Of a stretch of DNA of 64,000 bases, positions 17,138 through 25,920 are shown in pieces (positions within the stretch are counted from its first letter, which is position 1; each line of letters starts with the position of its first letter). Source of the DNA: JAUNSR01 sp036655755 (GTDB lineage: Bacteria; Bacteroidota; Bacteroidia; Bacteroidales; JAUNSR01); assembly GCA_036655755.1 (NCBI GenBank), contig JAVVPN010000003.1:1-64000 (forward strand). Direction: 5' to 3'. Made by a program: the position numbers and the translations under genes. The notes below the pieces were generated by a model. It worked only from the letters and a program-made list of their open reading frames with translations. It had not been told where the DNA came from and ran no database searches.

Positions 17138-18511
17138 ATGAGCGACTTGCTTTACAGTTTCCGGAGTACGCTTCGGAATTACATCAACTCGAGCTTTATT
17201 CTGGTGTTCGTGACCCTTCTCGCATTGTTTTGTGCGAATTCACAATTTTCTGATGCCTATTTTCAATTATGGCAAAAACCGGTTAGTTTTCAATTCGGAG
17301 ATTTTAATCTTTTTAGTCATCACGGCGAATCGATGATGTTAATGGACGTTATCAATGATTTTCTGATGGCTATTTTCTTTTTTTCGGTAGGATTGGAAAT
17401 TAAAAGGGAAATTTTGGTTGGCGAATTGTCTTCGATGAAAAAAGCACTGCTTCCTATTATCGGAGCGATTGGCGGAATGATTGTTCCGGTTCTTTTATTC
17501 TTTGTTTTTACAAATGAGGGCTTAGGGGTTCGTGGTAGTGCTATCCCGATGGCTACGGATATCGCTTTTTCGTTAGGGGTGTTATCCATGTTGGGCAAAC
17601 GTGTGCCTGTGGGATTGAAAATATTCCTTGCGGCTTTGGCTGTAGCAGACGATTTGGGTGGTATATTGGTGATTGCCTTGTTTTATAGCGGTCATATCGA
17701 TGTTACATATTTAATGTATGCAACGGTATTGGTTGGTATTCTGGTGTACGGGGCTCGCAAGGGTGTGCGTACGAAATTGTTTTACTGCCTGCTTGGGACA
17801 GGGGTTTGGTATCTGTTTTTAAACTCAGGTATCCATGCAACGATTGCAGGTGTGATTGTGGCGTTCTGCGTACCGGCACGTCCGGCTACGACATCGGCGC
17901 GCTATATTGAGCGAATCCGTGAGAACATCAGCAAGTTTCCTAAAACGACGGAGGCGAAAGGTGAAGTTCATATTTTGACGAATGAGCAGATCTCTTTGCT
18001 GAAGAGTGTTGAGTCGGCTTCTGATAAAGTGATTAGTCCGCTTCAGGACTTGGAAGATACGTTGGCTCCATTGATTAATTTCTATATCATTCCGATTTTT
18101 GCGTTCGCTAATGCCGGAATCAACTTTACGGGACTAAGTTTTGGAGATCTTTTCCACGGTGTAGGACTGTCTGTGTTTGTCGGCTTGGTGATTGGTAAGT
18201 TTTTGGGTATTTTCTCCTTCTCATGGATTGCCATTAAATTAGGTTGGGTGAATATGCCGACCGGTGCAAACTGGAAGATGTTTTCCGGAATTGCGATGCT
18301 GGGAGGTATCGGATTTACCGTATCCATGTTTATAGCCAATCTTTCATATTCGGGAGCAGGTGCCGAAGGGCTTGTCTTGCTGAATGATGCGAAACTGGGT
18401 ATTCTTGCCGGTTCGGTATGTGCCGGAGCTTTCGGTTATTCATTGCTGAATCAGTATTTACCTAAAGAGGATGAGGTTGCCGATTTGGTCGGTGAAACCG
18501 TAATGAATTGA
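17138..18511 (+). CDS. nhaA: Na+/H+ antiporter NhaA
   Basis: A 457-residue inner-membrane antiporter that expels Na+ in exchange for protons. The paired aspartates of the ion site are in ALAVADDLGGILVIALFY. Other NhaA signatures are AIFFFSVGLEIKREILVGEL, PMATDIAFSLGVLSMLG and GIGFTVSMFIANLSY. About 11-12 hydrophobic helices are visible, with a cytoplasmic insertion (about residues 255-310) as in Bacteroidetes members. The longest open frame starts at a TTG at 17081, but ATG 17138 (MSDLLYSFRSTLRNY) gives the expected N-terminal helix. It is monocistronic, between two terminators. Confidence 0.94.
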   Translation: MSDLLYSFRSTLRNYINSSFILVFVTLLALFCANSQFSDAYFQLWQKPVSFQFGDFNLFSHHGESMMLMDVINDFLMAIFFFSVGLEIKREILVGELSSMKKALLPIIGAIGGMIVPVLLFFVFTNEGLGVRGSAIPMATDIAFSLGVLSMLGKRVPVGLKIFLAALAVADDLGGILVIALFYSGHIDVTYLMYATVLVGILVYGARKGVRTKLFYCLLGTGVWYLFLNSGIHATIAGVIVAFCVPARPATTSARYIERIRENISKFPKTTEAKGEVHILTNEQISLLKSVESASDKVISPLQDLEDTLAPLINFYIIPIFAFANAGINFTGLSFGDLFHGVGLSVFVGLVIGKFLGIFSFSWIAIKLGWVNMPTGANWKMFSGIAMLGGIGFTVSMFIANLSYSGAGAEGLVLLNDAKLGILAGSVCAGAFGYSLLNQYLPKEDEVADLVGETVMN

Positions 18512-18534
18512 TTATCTGTTTAAATTCGAAATAT

Positions 18535-18570
18535 AAAAAAAGGCCATTCTGAAAAGAATAGCCTTTTTTT
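18535..18570 (+). terminator. Rho-independent terminator of nhaA
   Basis: The stem AAAAAAGGCCATTCT / AGAATAGCCTTTTTT has one mismatch and a 4-base GAAA-type loop and ends in a T-run, 24 bases after the stop codon. Confidence 0.88.
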
Positions 18571-18752
18571 GTGTCTTATAGATTGTTGGTTTAATTTATT
18601 GTCTAAAATCAAAATGTCACAAAATATGTGTTTTGTATTAGTAAATAAAAGTGAGGTGATAAAAAATAGATATTTGAAACAAAATATTCTGGCAAATTGT
18701 TATATTGTAGTGGTTTAGAGAATAAAAACGCTGTTGTTCTAATCACAAATCT

Positions 18753-19169
18753 ATGACAGAAGCTATGAGACGCAATCCAACATTTTCACCTGAAGACTGT
18801 GCGCTGCTTTTTGGGCAGGCAATGCCAAATGGCGATATTGAAACAATTCTGGAGCTTTATGAACCGGGGGCGGTGTGGTATTCACTGGTAAGTGGAAATC
18901 CTTTGCTTCGCGAGGAAAAGGAGTTTAAGAAAGAATATATGTGGCTTACGGCAAGAAATGCAACCGTTCGTTTCGATCAGATCAAAACGGTATTTAATAA
19001 AGATAATCAGGTTGCCTTCGTAGAGATTCGCGCGGTTTTTGAAGGTCGCGACCCGGATGGGAAAGAGGTGATCATACCTTATACATCCCATCAAATCACC
19101 CGAAAACAACCTGATAATACGTGGCGTATCATTTATGAAAAGCCACAAAGAGAGCGTTTACGCCAATAA
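18753..19169 (+). CDS. SnoaL/NTF2-like family protein
   Basis: A 138-residue protein with no signal peptide. The pattern FGQAMPNGDIETILELYEPGAVW, a central strand region (VAFVEIRAVFEGRDPDGKEV) and a closing strand with NTWRIIYEKPQ fit the cone-shaped NTF2-like fold of SnoaL/DUF4440 proteins. In these, a small pocket binds or converts a ligand. No specific reaction can be inferred. Its last 12 bases overlap the 3' end of the convergent DJ-1 gene. The upstream 180 bases are AT-rich with no clear -7 element. Confidence 0.7.
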   Translation: MTEAMRRNPTFSPEDCALLFGQAMPNGDIETILELYEPGAVWYSLVSGNPLLREEKEFKKEYMWLTARNATVRFDQIKTVFNKDNQVAFVEIRAVFEGRDPDGKEVIIPYTSHQITRKQPDNTWRIIYEKPQRERLRQ

Positions 19170-19706
19170 CATTCCTTTGGCAACATTCGCAGCCGTATTT
19201 TTGTCGGTTAAAATCTCAATGATTTTTAAGGCAAACGGAAACACGGTGCCGGGCCCGGCGCTGGTAATCACGCGATCACTTACCACGACGGGCTTGTTGC
19301 TATGAATTGCTTCTATTAACTCATTTTCGAATCCGGGATAGCAGGTTGCTTCTTTTCCTTTTAATAATCCCAATTGACCATATACGAGCGGTGCGGCACA
19401 AATTGCTGCAAGGTACTTATTGGCCTTTGCATAATCTTCAATCAAAGATGCAAGAGGTGCGAATTGCTGTAAATTTCGTGTTCCAGGCATTCCACCGGGT
19501 AAAATCAGCATGCTTCCATCTTTAAAATCGGTATCTTCAAAAAGCAAATCGGCTTCGATATTGATCTGGTGGGCACCTTTTACATTACGATGGCTTGTGA
19601 TGGAAACTGAGTTTACATCAATACCTGCACGGCGGAGCATGTCAATGGTAGCGATCGCTTCGATTTCTTCAAAACCTTCCGCGAGAAATAAATACACTTT
19701 CTTCAT
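19158..19706 (-). CDS. DJ-1/PfpI (YajL-type) family protein
   Basis: A 182-residue cytoplasmic protein of the DJ-1 family; members act as glyoxalases, deglycases or chaperones against carbonyl and oxidative damage. The conserved nucleophile is Cys103 in LAAICAAPLVYG, preceded by LILPGGMPGTRNL. The partner glutamate is Glu16 in EGFEEIEA. The longer open frame starts 19 codons upstream, but MKKVYLFLAEGFEE is the normal N-terminus, so the ATG at 19704-19706 is chosen. It ends 12 bases inside the NTF2-like gene on the other strand. Confidence 0.9.
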   Translation of the reverse strand: MKKVYLFLAEGFEEIEAIATIDMLRRAGIDVNSVSITSHRNVKGAHQINIEADLLFEDTDFKDGSMLILPGGMPGTRNLQQFAPLASLIEDYAKANKYLAAICAAPLVYGQLGLLKGKEATCYPGFENELIEAIHSNKPVVVSDRVITSAGPGTVFPFALKIIEILTDKNTAANVAKGMLLA

Positions 19707-19814
19707 TTGTATATAATTTACTGTTGAACATCCAAGTATATAAAAAAGAAACGGGCTGCTCAAAGTTTAAAACCCGAAACAGCCACGTGGAGTAATGTAT
19801 GTAAATCAAATTGA

Positions 19815-21074
19815 TCAGACCGGATTGATATTGTTTGTACAACATTCATTCCCACCTTTCCCCTCCTGCGTGTTGCAGAATTCGGACGGCATTGGCTTTA
19901 ATTCATCTTCCACTTCTCCCGAAAGATAATTAAAAAATGGGAACATGCTATCTTTTTTGTGGTCTGCGCCAAAATCATCTTTATTTTCCTGCAAAATAGC
20001 TTTTTCGAAGGCCGCTTGTTCATCTTCGAGGTATTTTGAGTAAGAAAGAGATTGAACACTCTGGCCAAATAAATCAAGAATCGAGTGATTGATGATATTC
20101 TTTGGTTTAACAAGCAGATTATGTTCGATTAACCGTCGTTCGGCATCGAATTCTGATTTTTCAATGCTCCACGGTTTATCCCAATGATATAAGAATTTGA
20201 GTCTCCAATAACCGTCCCAAGGGATGTTTACCAATAAGTACGCTTTCATCTTGCTGATAATAGCAAGGTTGTGTGCTGTTTCTTCGGCGGTAAGGACGTT
20301 TGTTGAGCCCAGCATATCCATCAGGAATACGCTTCCCCACAATACGGATGCGGCATATTCATAGGTGTCGAGAAATTCAAGGTCGAGCAATGTGGTTATG
20401 TATTCACGGAAAGACTCCTCTTCAAGCAATAGTTTGTCGGGAATCTCTTCCGGGTAATTTCGCTCGAAGTAGTCTGTCATCGCATCAATAATGTTTTCGG
20501 CGGTTATTGACGGAATATACCAGAATGGCGCGCGGTTGATAAATTCATTTCGGATCGCCTGTAGCTTCGGATCATCACTGAATGGTTCGACAGCCACAAG
20601 ATAACTTTCGAGTAATTCCTGATCCTCTTCGTCAAGTCCTGTATCGGTAGTCAGTACGTCTGTTACGATCTGATTCATCATTTCGGTATGACCATAAGCA
20701 TCCAGTACATCGAGCATATGGACGAATAACAGAAAATCTTCTTCGGGAGCAATTGCCAATTCACGCATATAATAATCTACTTTGTCGGCTTCCCCTTTGA
20801 ACAGATAATAATAAATCAGCTCAGGTAACAATAAAAATAATGATTCCTGATATAATTCGGGTTGATGACATTGTAATACGCGGACAAGTTCTTCAGCCTT
20901 TTTAAACTCCTTCTCTTCATAGAGGGTATCGGCTAATAGTTCGATGGTCATCATGATGTCGTAATTCTCATACAACTCTTCCGGAAGGTCTGTTGTAAAT
21001 ACTCCCAGTGCCACATCATATAGGTCTATTGGGTTCTGTTCCTGACAGGCCCTGACGAATTTTAAAGCATCCAT
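19815..21074 (-). CDS. Unrecognised acidic helical protein
   Basis: A 419-residue protein not assigned to a family. It is strongly acidic and almost wholly helical in pattern, with TPR-like pieces (EKEFKKAEELVRVLQ, ELIYYYLFKGEADKVDYY). It has no signal peptide or membrane segment. The C-terminal tail is different: low in helix, with three cysteines (FCNTQEGKGGNECCTNN), which could bind metal. The frame is uninterrupted and its codon use resembles its neighbours, so the gene is real. It is followed on the same strand by the DJ-1 gene 108 bases away and preceded by an AT-rich 320-base region. A helical-repeat scaffold is the most that can be suggested. Confidence 0.75.
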   Translation of the reverse strand: MDALKFVRACQEQNPIDLYDVALGVFTTDLPEELYENYDIMMTIELLADTLYEEKEFKKAEELVRVLQCHQPELYQESLFLLLPELIYYYLFKGEADKVDYYMRELAIAPEEDFLLFVHMLDVLDAYGHTEMMNQIVTDVLTTDTGLDEEDQELLESYLVAVEPFSDDPKLQAIRNEFINRAPFWYIPSITAENIIDAMTDYFERNYPEEIPDKLLLEEESFREYITTLLDLEFLDTYEYAASVLWGSVFLMDMLGSTNVLTAEETAHNLAIISKMKAYLLVNIPWDGYWRLKFLYHWDKPWSIEKSEFDAERRLIEHNLLVKPKNIINHSILDLFGQSVQSLSYSKYLEDEQAAFEKAILQENKDDFGADHKKDSMFPFFNYLSGEVEDELKPMPSEFCNTQEGKGGNECCTNNINPV

Positions 21075-21394
21075 AAAACAGAAGGATTTTTGGTTATTTT
21101 CTGTATAACAATAGAACTCGACATATGGTTTTTGACTTAAATGAATTTTGCAAATAAAAATTTTTAAATAGATAAATGAATTTCTATATATTATAATATT
21201 AAATTGGATAAAAATATTGAATAAAAAAATTAGATTTTTATATTCGTTAATTTGTTGAAATTAATATATTTGTCTAATACTTATAAAAACATTCATCACC
21301 GAAAGTAATATAACCTTATTATTCTTCCTGTGATCCATTTGCTTGAAAAACTACCTTTAAAGATTGCATACTGTAATACTTATATTTTTTTACC
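21075..21394. other. AT-rich divergent intergenic region
   Basis: A 320-base region between two divergent genes with no open frame of note. It is very AT-rich in 21140-21290 and carries a plausible plus-strand -7 element (21265-21272). No long repeat or hairpin was seen. Confidence 0.6.
21265..21272 (+). promoter_or_regulatory. Possible -7 element of the sugar-oxidation cluster
   Basis: TATATTTG matches TAnnTTTG. It would give a leader of about 115 bases before the ATG at 21395. In such AT-rich DNA a chance match is possible. Confidence 0.4.
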
Positions 21395-22867
21395 ATGGCT
21401 AAAAACATTTCAAGAAGAGATTTTTTAAGGACCGGCTCATTAGCAGCAGCCGGTTTAACAATTGTTCCTAACGTTGTATTGGGTAAGAGTTTCGGGCATA
21501 CAGCTCCAAGCGACCGGTTGAATATTGCCGGTATCGGAGTGGGTGGTCGCGGAGCCGGCGTTTTAAAAGAGTTTCCTGCGAATAATATCGTTGCATTATG
21601 TGATGTAGACTGGGGATACGCGGCAAATACGTTTAAAGAGTATCCGAATGCAAAACGTTTTCGTGATTTCCGGAAAATGTATGATGAAATAGGCGATTCT
21701 ATCGATGCTGTAATGGTAGCGACATCCGACCATACGCACGCTGTGATTGCAGCTCGTGCCATTGAGATGGGCAAACATGTGTATTGTGAAAAACCTTTGA
21801 CTCATACCGTATACGAAACACGGTTGCTTACAAAATTAGCTGATAAACATAAGGTGGCTACTCAAATGGGTAATCAGGGTGCATCTGAAGATGGTGTGCG
21901 CGGTACTTGCGAGGCGATTTGGTCGGGTATGATCGGAGAGGTGACCAAAGTAGAAGCGTTTACAGATCGTCCGATCTGGCCACAAGGTTTGCCTCGTCCT
22001 GTAAAAGTAGAACGTACGCCGAAAGATTTGGATTGGGATTTGTTCCTGGGCCCAGCTCCGAGCCGTCCGTTTAATTCAATCTATACTCCATGGAACTGGC
22101 GTGGATGGTGGGATTTTGGGACAGGTGCGTTAGGTGATATGGCATGTCATATCCTCCAACCGGTAGCAAAAGCCCTTAATCTTAAATATCCTTCTCAGGT
22201 AGAAGGTAGCTCTACCGTATTGCTCACCGATTGCGCACCCAATGCAGAGCGGGTAAGATATGTGTTCCCTGCGCGCGATAATATGGCAAAAGTGGCGATG
22301 CCGGAAGTGGAAGTGATTTGGTATGACGGCGGTCTGAAACCGGATTATCCGAAAGGCTGGCCTGCCGGTAAAACAATGAATAACTCGGGTGGTGGCGTAA
22401 TATTCTATGGAACCAAAGATATTCTTGTATGTGGCTGTTATGGCAGAGATCCATGGCTCATGTCTGGAAGAGAGATTCCGGCGCCTACTTCGACCCGTGC
22501 GATTACCGAGGGCCATTATATCGACTTCCTGAATGCATGTAAAGAGTCGCCATCTAATCGCCGTGTGACCGCTTCGAATTTTGCTGAAGCAGGTATTCTG
22601 AACGAGATGGTTGTAATGGGGGTATTGGGTGTGCGTTTGCAGGATCTACATCGTACGCTCGACTGGGATGGTGAGAATATGCAGTTTACCAATATCAATG
22701 ATGAGGATGTGATCCGCATCATGCGGGAAGACGGATTCAGCATTAAAGATGGTCATCCAACCTTCAATAAGACTTATACCGAGCCAATCAATGCTAAAGA
22801 ATTTGCGGCCGAATTAATCAAGCATTCTTACCGTGAAGGATACGAATTGCCGGAAATGCCGGTTTAA
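21395..22867 (+). CDS. Tat-exported Gfo/Idh/MocA family oxidoreductase
   Basis: A 490-residue NAD(P)-dependent sugar oxidoreductase. The N-terminus carries a twin-arginine signal (SRRDFL, then a short hydrophobic stretch to about residue 30), so it is probably exported folded with its cofactor. The Rossmann motif is IGVGGRGAGVLKE. The family lysine motif is CEKPLTHT, preceded by VMVATSDHTHAVIA. The C-terminal alpha/beta substrate domain includes WNWRGWWDFGTGALGDMACH. It heads a five-gene set with a DUF1080 lipoprotein, DoxX, a second Gfo/Idh/MocA enzyme and a TIM-barrel isomerase. This points to oxidation of glycosides at C3 in the envelope. The substrate is unknown. Confidence 0.9.
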   Translation: MAKNISRRDFLRTGSLAAAGLTIVPNVVLGKSFGHTAPSDRLNIAGIGVGGRGAGVLKEFPANNIVALCDVDWGYAANTFKEYPNAKRFRDFRKMYDEIGDSIDAVMVATSDHTHAVIAARAIEMGKHVYCEKPLTHTVYETRLLTKLADKHKVATQMGNQGASEDGVRGTCEAIWSGMIGEVTKVEAFTDRPIWPQGLPRPVKVERTPKDLDWDLFLGPAPSRPFNSIYTPWNWRGWWDFGTGALGDMACHILQPVAKALNLKYPSQVEGSSTVLLTDCAPNAERVRYVFPARDNMAKVAMPEVEVIWYDGGLKPDYPKGWPAGKTMNNSGGGVIFYGTKDILVCGCYGRDPWLMSGREIPAPTSTRAITEGHYIDFLNACKESPSNRRVTASNFAEAGILNEMVVMGVLGVRLQDLHRTLDWDGENMQFTNINDEDVIRIMREDGFSIKDGHPTFNKTYTEPINAKEFAAELIKHSYREGYELPEMPV

Positions 22868-22903
22868 CAGCATCAGAAAATAACCTTATAATACGATATT
22901 AAA

Positions 22904-23701
22904 ATGAAGAAATCAGTTATTTTGCTGGGGTCAGCGATGGCTATAGCATTGACTTCCGGTTGTGGAAGTAATAATAAAAAAGCATCCGAAGAGTCAGCTC
23001 CTCAACCTCAGGCAGAAGCGGAAATTGCTCCTGAAGAGGGCGAAATCGTTTTGTTTGACGGAGAATCGTTTAATGGTTGGCGAGGATATAACCGCCAGGA
23101 TGTTCCTACTGCATGGACGATTGAGGATGGCTGTATTAAAATCAATGGGTCAGGGATGGGTGAAGCCGGCGCTAAAGATGGTGGCGATATAATCTTTGAT
23201 CAGAAGTTTGGTAATTTCGAACTTACTTTCGATTGGAAAGTGGATAAAGGCTCTAATTCCGGTATCTTCTATCTAGCTCAGGAAGTGCCAGATAAACCTA
23301 TTTATTACTCTGCTCCCGAATATCAGATTTTGGATAACCAAAATCATCCGGATGCCCGACTGGGTATAGATGGTAATCGTTGTTCTGCATCATTATATGA
23401 TATGATTCCGGCTAAACCACAAAATTCAAAACCTTACGGCGAGTGGAATACGGGTAAGATTTTAGTATATAAAGGCACTGTAGTTCACTTCCAGAATGGC
23501 GAGCAGATGCTTGAATATCATCTGTGGACTCCGGAATGGCAGGAAATGCTTGATAAATGTAAATTCAGTCAGGATAAAAATCCGGTAGCTTACGATTTGC
23601 TCATAAATTGTGGCGGTGATGAAAAAGCCGGTTACATTGGATTGCAAGATCATGGAGATAATGTATGGTATCGCAATATCAAGGTAAAAAAACTAGATTA
23701 A
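22904..23701 (+). CDS. DUF1080 (3-keto-disaccharide hydrolase-like) lipoprotein
   Basis: A 265-residue protein with a lipoprotein signal ending at the lipobox cysteine in ALTSGCGSNN, followed by a Q/E-rich linker. The single domain (about 45-265) is a concanavalin-like fold of the DUF1080 family: VLFDGESFNGWRGY, FGNFELTFDWKVDKGSNSG, GNRCSASLYDMIPAK and GYIGLQDHG. Members of PF06439 are described as acting on 3-keto-glycosides. In this setting it would cleave a product of the Gfo/Idh/MocA enzymes. It starts 36 bases after the oxidoreductase. An 18-bp hairpin separates it from doxX. Confidence 0.88.
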   Translation: MKKSVILLGSAMAIALTSGCGSNNKKASEESAPQPQAEAEIAPEEGEIVLFDGESFNGWRGYNRQDVPTAWTIEDGCIKINGSGMGEAGAKDGGDIIFDQKFGNFELTFDWKVDKGSNSGIFYLAQEVPDKPIYYSAPEYQILDNQNHPDARLGIDGNRCSASLYDMIPAKPQNSKPYGEWNTGKILVYKGTVVHFQNGEQMLEYHLWTPEWQEMLDKCKFSQDKNPVAYDLLINCGGDEKAGYIGLQDHGDNVWYRNIKVKKLD

Positions 23702-23718
23702 GATTATTTTTTAACTAT

Positions 23719-23757
23719 AAGGTTGTTTCAGTTTGATTGTCAAATTGAAACAACCTT
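23719..23757 (+). promoter_or_regulatory. Strong hairpin between the DUF1080 and DoxX genes
   Basis: The 18-bp arms (23719-23736 and 23740-23757) have one G-U pair and a 3-base loop. The following sequence GTTGATTTT is only weakly T-rich, so this may be a partial terminator or an mRNA-stabilising 3' structure within the cluster. Confidence 0.7.
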
Positions 23758-23786
23758 GTTGATTTTATAGCGTTGGAGATTACTTA

Positions 23787-24287
23787 ATGATGACAAATAT
23801 TTATTCAAAAACACAGTTTTGGTCGTTGTTGTTACTTCGGCTGGCCGTCGGATGGCACTTTTTATATGAAGGGATTGTTAAGTTTATGAATCCCAAATGG
23901 ACATCCTATGCTTATCTGATGGATGCAAAAGGGTTTATGGCAGGCGTATTTCATGAAATTGCCGCGAGACCTGCTTTATTGGAAGTGGCCGATGTCTTAA
24001 ATATGACCGGTTTGACACTGGTCGGATTAGCTCTCATTACCGGATGTCTGGTTAATTGGGCGGCTATCGGCGGAATAATCATGTTGGTATTCTATTTCCT
24101 TTCTCATATTCCGTTTGTCGACGCGGCTTATTTACTACCCGCAGAGGGCTCTTATTTATGGGTGGACAAGAATATCATCGAGATATTTACCTTATTGGTA
24201 ATTTTTTATTTTCCGACTTCACGTATTGTCGGAATCGACAGATGGGTATATCGAAATAGCAAACATAATTTACAGGAGGTAGGATGA
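23787..24287 (+). CDS. DoxX family inner-membrane protein
   Basis: A 166-residue protein with about four hydrophobic helices. Its N-terminal LLLLRLAVGWHFLYEGIVKF is the typical DoxX opening. DoxX/DoxD proteins are membrane partners of quinone-linked redox reactions. Its stop overlaps the next start by 4 bases (ATGA), so it is translationally coupled to the second Gfo/Idh/MocA oxidoreductase. An electron route from those enzymes to quinone is a reasonable but unproven inference. Confidence 0.86.
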   Translation: MMTNIYSKTQFWSLLLLRLAVGWHFLYEGIVKFMNPKWTSYAYLMDAKGFMAGVFHEIAARPALLEVADVLNMTGLTLVGLALITGCLVNWAAIGGIIMLVFYFLSHIPFVDAAYLLPAEGSYLWVDKNIIEIFTLLVIFYFPTSRIVGIDRWVYRNSKHNLQEVG

Positions 24288-25894
24288 GCAAGATGAATGG
24301 AAGAAGAGAATGGTTGAAAACCCTGGCAACAGTTCCCTTATTGGGAGCCATGGGGTATGGCGTTTATCAGAAAGCAAAGTATAACCGCATGCGCCGGAAT
24401 GTAGGGGATGTATTTCACCTTGACAAGAAATCGCCTACGATGATACCTGCAGCGCCGGATGGAAGAACAATTCGGCTGGGTATAATCGGAAATGGTATCC
24501 GTGGCAAATTGCTGATGCGTTCGTGTGGTTTTGCTACCCCCGAATATGTCGATCAGATAAAAAAAGATGGTGAAGACAATCCTCAGAACAAAAGATATGA
24601 GATATTCAAGAACCAGGAAGACCTCAATGTAAAAGTGGTTGCGGTATGTGATATCTTTGATGCGTATGCCGACGAAGCCGTAAAGGCCGGCGCCAATATT
24701 TACAAAGAAGGTACAACCGGTAAGCAGGGGGATGCTCCTAAGCGCTACCGACATTATAAACAGTTGTTGGCCGATCCAGAAGTGGATGCCGTTATTATAG
24801 CAACTCCCGATCACTGGCATGGCACGATGGCGATTGATGCCGCTCTTGCCGGTAAGCATGTTTACCTTGAGAAACCAACGACCTGGACGGTTCCTGAAAC
24901 TTATTTGTTGAGAGATGTGATAAATCAATCGGGCATCGTCTTTCAGCTGGGGCACCAGGGACGTCAAACGGATAGCTATATCCGGGCAAAAGAGATTGTT
25001 GATAAGGGGATTCTCGGATCTGTAAACCTGATTGAGGTATGTACAAATCGAAATGACCCGAATGGAGCCTGGGTGTATGATATTCACCCTGATGCGAATC
25101 CGGATACCATTGACTGGAATCAGTTCGTACCCGATGAAACTCGCCTGAAAGAATATATGGATTACATGACTTCGAATGGTCTGGAGCGTTATATGGGGCC
25201 CGATTCATTCGATAAATTCAGCCTCGAACGTTTCTTCCGCTGGCGTTGTTGGTGGGATTACAGTACCGGACTGAGTGGTGATTTGCTGACGCATGAATAT
25301 GATGCCATAAATCAGATAATGGGGGTGGGAATTCCACATTCGGCAACTTCTTCGGGGGGTGTCTATTTCTTTAAAGATGGCCGAACAGTGCCAGATGTAT
25401 TGCAGACTACCTTTGAATTCCCGGAAAAAAACCTCACGATGCTTTACAGCGCTACTCTTGCTAGTACGCGTAAACGGGGGAAGGTTTTCATGGGACATGA
25501 TGCGAGCATGGAACTCGACAATACCCTTGTCGTTAAAGTGGATCGCGATTCAACACGCTACAAAGAGAAAATACAACAGGGTATTATCCAGCCGGAAGTG
25601 CCTTTCTATACTTATACGCCGGGATCGGATAATGTGGATGCGATCAGTTCGGCTACCGAATTGTATTTTGCTCAGCGCGGATTGCTCTATACTTATGTCG
25701 ACGGCAAACAATATGACACCACTTTTCTGCATATAAGGGAGTGGCTCGAATGTATTCGTCAGGGATTGGCTCCGAGTTGCGGCATCCAACCCGCTTTTGA
25801 AGAGGCCATTGCCGCTCATATGGGCACACGTGCTTATCTTGAAGGATGTACAATGTATTGGGACAAAGAAAATGAGGAGATCGTGCGAGGATAG
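24284..25894 (+). CDS. Second Gfo/Idh/MocA family oxidoreductase, Tat-type N-terminus
   Basis: A 536-residue oxidoreductase, larger than the first. The N-terminal GRREWLKTLATVPLLGAMGYG resembles a twin-arginine signal or anchor. The Rossmann motif is IIGNGIRGKLLM. VIIATPDHWHGTMAIDAALAG and LEKPTTWTV carry the family lysine. The substrate domain has FRWRCWWDYSTGLSGDLLTHEYDA. Insertions near residues 95-140 distinguish it from its partner at 21395. The 4-base overlap with doxX shows coupling. The two enzymes may oxidise different sugars, or one may reduce the 3-keto product after cleavage. Confidence 0.9.
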   Translation: MSKMNGRREWLKTLATVPLLGAMGYGVYQKAKYNRMRRNVGDVFHLDKKSPTMIPAAPDGRTIRLGIIGNGIRGKLLMRSCGFATPEYVDQIKKDGEDNPQNKRYEIFKNQEDLNVKVVAVCDIFDAYADEAVKAGANIYKEGTTGKQGDAPKRYRHYKQLLADPEVDAVIIATPDHWHGTMAIDAALAGKHVYLEKPTTWTVPETYLLRDVINQSGIVFQLGHQGRQTDSYIRAKEIVDKGILGSVNLIEVCTNRNDPNGAWVYDIHPDANPDTIDWNQFVPDETRLKEYMDYMTSNGLERYMGPDSFDKFSLERFFRWRCWWDYSTGLSGDLLTHEYDAINQIMGVGIPHSATSSGGVYFFKDGRTVPDVLQTTFEFPEKNLTMLYSATLASTRKRGKVFMGHDASMELDNTLVVKVDRDSTRYKEKIQQGIIQPEVPFYTYTPGSDNVDAISSATELYFAQRGLLYTYVDGKQYDTTFLHIREWLECIRQGLAPSCGIQPAFEEAIAAHMGTRAYLEGCTMYWDKENEEIVRG

Positions 25895-25920
25895 TTTTTA
25901 AATCTAATAATTTATTTACC

